Shown: piece by piece, positions 38,701-41,700 of the stretch | How the letters are laid out: every line of letters starts with the position of its first letter | Numbering within the stretch: position 1 is the stretch's first letter | Assembly (NCBI GenBank): GCA_037893245.1 | Contig: JBAIAA010000415.1 | Span: 682,001-746,000 of the forward strand | Source: Crossaster papposus | Lineage: Eukaryota > Echinodermata > Asteroidea > Velatida > Solasteridae | Direction: 5' to 3' | Length of the DNA stretch: 64,000 nucleotides | Program-made: the position numbers and the translations under genes | The notes under the pieces: model-generated | What the model was told of the DNA's origin: nothing | The model's input: only the letters and a program-made list of their open reading frames with translations | Databases searched by the model: none

Positions 38701-41700
38701 ATTATTTGCATCACATTATTTGCTATGTTTCCCATTGCTTCAGTAACCAAAACATCGTCAGAAAGCTACATTAAAACACACGCCTCTGTAAAATAGTGAT
38801 GCTTGACGAACTGTTTGTTGGTAGAGCACAAGTCGGGCATTCTAGAGGTTAAGGTCCGAATCCTGGCTTGGTTAGGTTTTTTTTTCTATTAGCTCTAACT
38901 CCCTGGCCAGTAAAAAATCGTATCGAATATTAAAGATTCCGGACTGATAGCGTTAAAGGCACATATTTACCCCGAGTTAGTTCTTCTTCAGTGTAATTCA
39001 TTTTGATTATAGGAATAACATTTTTCCTGGATTTCTTTTTCTTTAGAAGATGAACAGGCAATACCCGTCGTGCCACTCTCTGAGGAGAATGGAGATGCCA
39101 TGGACAGCAAGCTCTTCCAGCGAATGCTTAAAACTGTTGGAATTTCTCCACCCAATGGACATGAGGTAGATAGATTTTCCAACCCAAAAAGTCTTCTAAA
39201 GGACTGGAGTCTTAAAGATGTCATTTTGATGTGTTAATACATTTTAATTTTATGAGAACAGACCCCTTTTCTTTTAAAATCGCGTATAATTACCTTTTAG
39301 TTGAAATTCGTTTAAGATTTTCTGAAGTACATAGTCACATTTTTAAGATACTAGCCCTTTGGTAATTTTGTTCTAAGATATGGATTCCTGTTCAGAAGAT
39401 GCATCTTTACAGTTTGTAATATTGATTTCCCTGCCAGAATTATTCTCCACACAATATACTTAACTGTGTCGTGGATTCAAAATAAATGACAGATAAACAC
39501 GTCACGAGAAAAGTCGGAAATATCTTTTAGCGACTGGCTCGCAGCGAGCGAAGCCGGGAATATCAGGGGGAATGCTACCCACAGATGGCACCCTGAACTC
39601 GCCTCAAATCGAGATTTGTGAAAAAAATATTCCGCGCCTGTGCCCGGTCAATGTTAAAATAATCCCGGTGCAAACTGGTTATGCGAATTTGCGACCTCAC
39701 AGCAAGTTTTCGTGCTACGAATTTGCAAAAGTTGAACACATTTCAACTCTGACGATTTATTTTGCAGTGCATGCTTTGTGACGCCAAATTCATATCGCAT
39801 TCACTTTCGCGTGAAGTATGAAACAGCTTTTGGTGCTTTGTAAAAGGGTGTGGCTTGCCTCACAACCTTCAATCTCCTGAAAAGTACACACAACTTAGAT
39901 CATTAGCATCCAAGTGATCAGATTGTTGAATTACAGGAAAAGACAAAGGTCACTTTAATTTAACAGCATTGTGAACATTTGGGAGAGTGTCACGTTGTCA
40001 ATCCACACTCACAGGGTTGGTTGTTTATATCCTTCCCCAAGGAAACTTTCTGGCGCATACCAAGCCACCTGGACCCCGGGCGGCTCCGAGAGATGGCGAA
40101 CTCGATCCAGCCTCAAGACGGGGTGGCGGAATCGGCCGCCGTGCGGAAAAAGAAGTCCAACCCCAAGTACAAGGCGCTGAAGGAGATGGCAAGACAGCGG
40201 AGGCAAGAGAAGAAAGCACCCAAGGAACGAGGAAAGAAGAGGGGGAGGAGGGAGCGTGGTCGAGAGGACGTTCCTGTCACCGAGGTGATCAGCCAGGTCA
40301 TGGATGAGGAACGATTGCCGACGGAGATGGCACAAGGCGAGGCGAGTCATTTCGATGACGGAGGCGCGACAAGGGAGAAGGTGTCACCTAGGTCTGGTCA
40401 GAGGAGAAGTCGGGTCAAGCGAGCCCTGCAGAGTGATTCGTCTGATAACGAAAGGTAACTTGTTAAAGCCATACTTCTCGCGAATACAAAGAAAATTTGT
40501 GGTCAAGAAGCATCCGCTGTGAAAATTTGCAGGAGTTGAAATGTGTTCAACCTTTGCAAAGTGAAAACTCGCCGTGACGTCACAAATTCACATTTGCTGA
40601 ACCGACTTTTGCTAGAAGATTTTATTTATTAACCCGTTTTATTCATCATTGAAATTTGAGCAGAATTTCGCACCAAAGAAAGTTCACTTCAAATGGAAGA
40701 TTTCGCCGAGTTTCTTCCAAACTTTCTGTCTCAAAATCACTACTCATTGACATTCACTCGAAGTAAAAAAACAAAATTGCTTTGTTATTGATGTAAATTT
40801 GTATGGATACTTTCCTTTGGGTCGCACTTTTGGCTGGTTTTTTTTTCCCTTGACATAAAGAATGCATTGCACTCAAGTGTCAAGTCTCTCAATAATTACG
40901 ATGCGTCCCTGGCTATACATACTTGTACGTAGCTGGCGAGGATGGGATACTTTTGACGCCGCGGCGGCCGGTCGAGTTGGCAATGATTTCGTATAGCGCA
41001 ATGGAACCATAAGGTGTACACGTACGTACGTATGTGCATGGACGAATCACGCATACAAGTACATACACATCAATACGGACAGTGCCCTAGCCATAGAGCG
41101 CGCGAATGCGCCAAGCGTGCATAAATAACCTTTGACACGACTGTACTGCGAATCTTTCCCACAGCTGTTCATGGAAATCGTGCATGCCATGCCCCACCGC
41201 TCTCTACCGATATTTGGAGTTTGTATACTTGGCACGAGGTTGTCACTGCCAATGATTATGGCGTCGCACTTGTTGCAGTCTGATCGTTGCTGTCCTGAGA
41301 CCAGCCACGCTTTTAGGATTGTAGGTTTAAAATAAACAATACAAGTATGTGTACATTGTTTTTGATACAATTTAACTTTCATCTGATTTTGTTTTTAACT
41401 TGGATTGATCATCAGCAACATGAATAACATTGCTAGTAATACTCAGTTCAGCACACATGTAAAATGTTGAAAAGTACGACTTTGGGGGGAGGGGGGGGGG
41501 GAGAGTTCTTGAAAAGTAGTACTCTCTGTACGACCTTAAAATTGTTGAAAACTTTGGACAGCCCCTTACACGAGCAGCACTCTTTTAAATCACTGTCCAA
41601 AAATGTTCAGTTCTAATCTTACAAAGTGTAACATACCTTCTTAAACTTTTATTACAATTCACAGTATTGTTGAGTCGACTCCATTGGACAATCCGGTTAC

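Noticed and set aside
40009-40350. Minus-strand ORFs opposite exon 25
   Set aside because: Shadows of a GC-rich, low-stop coding exon; Leu/Pro/Ser-rich without motifs.
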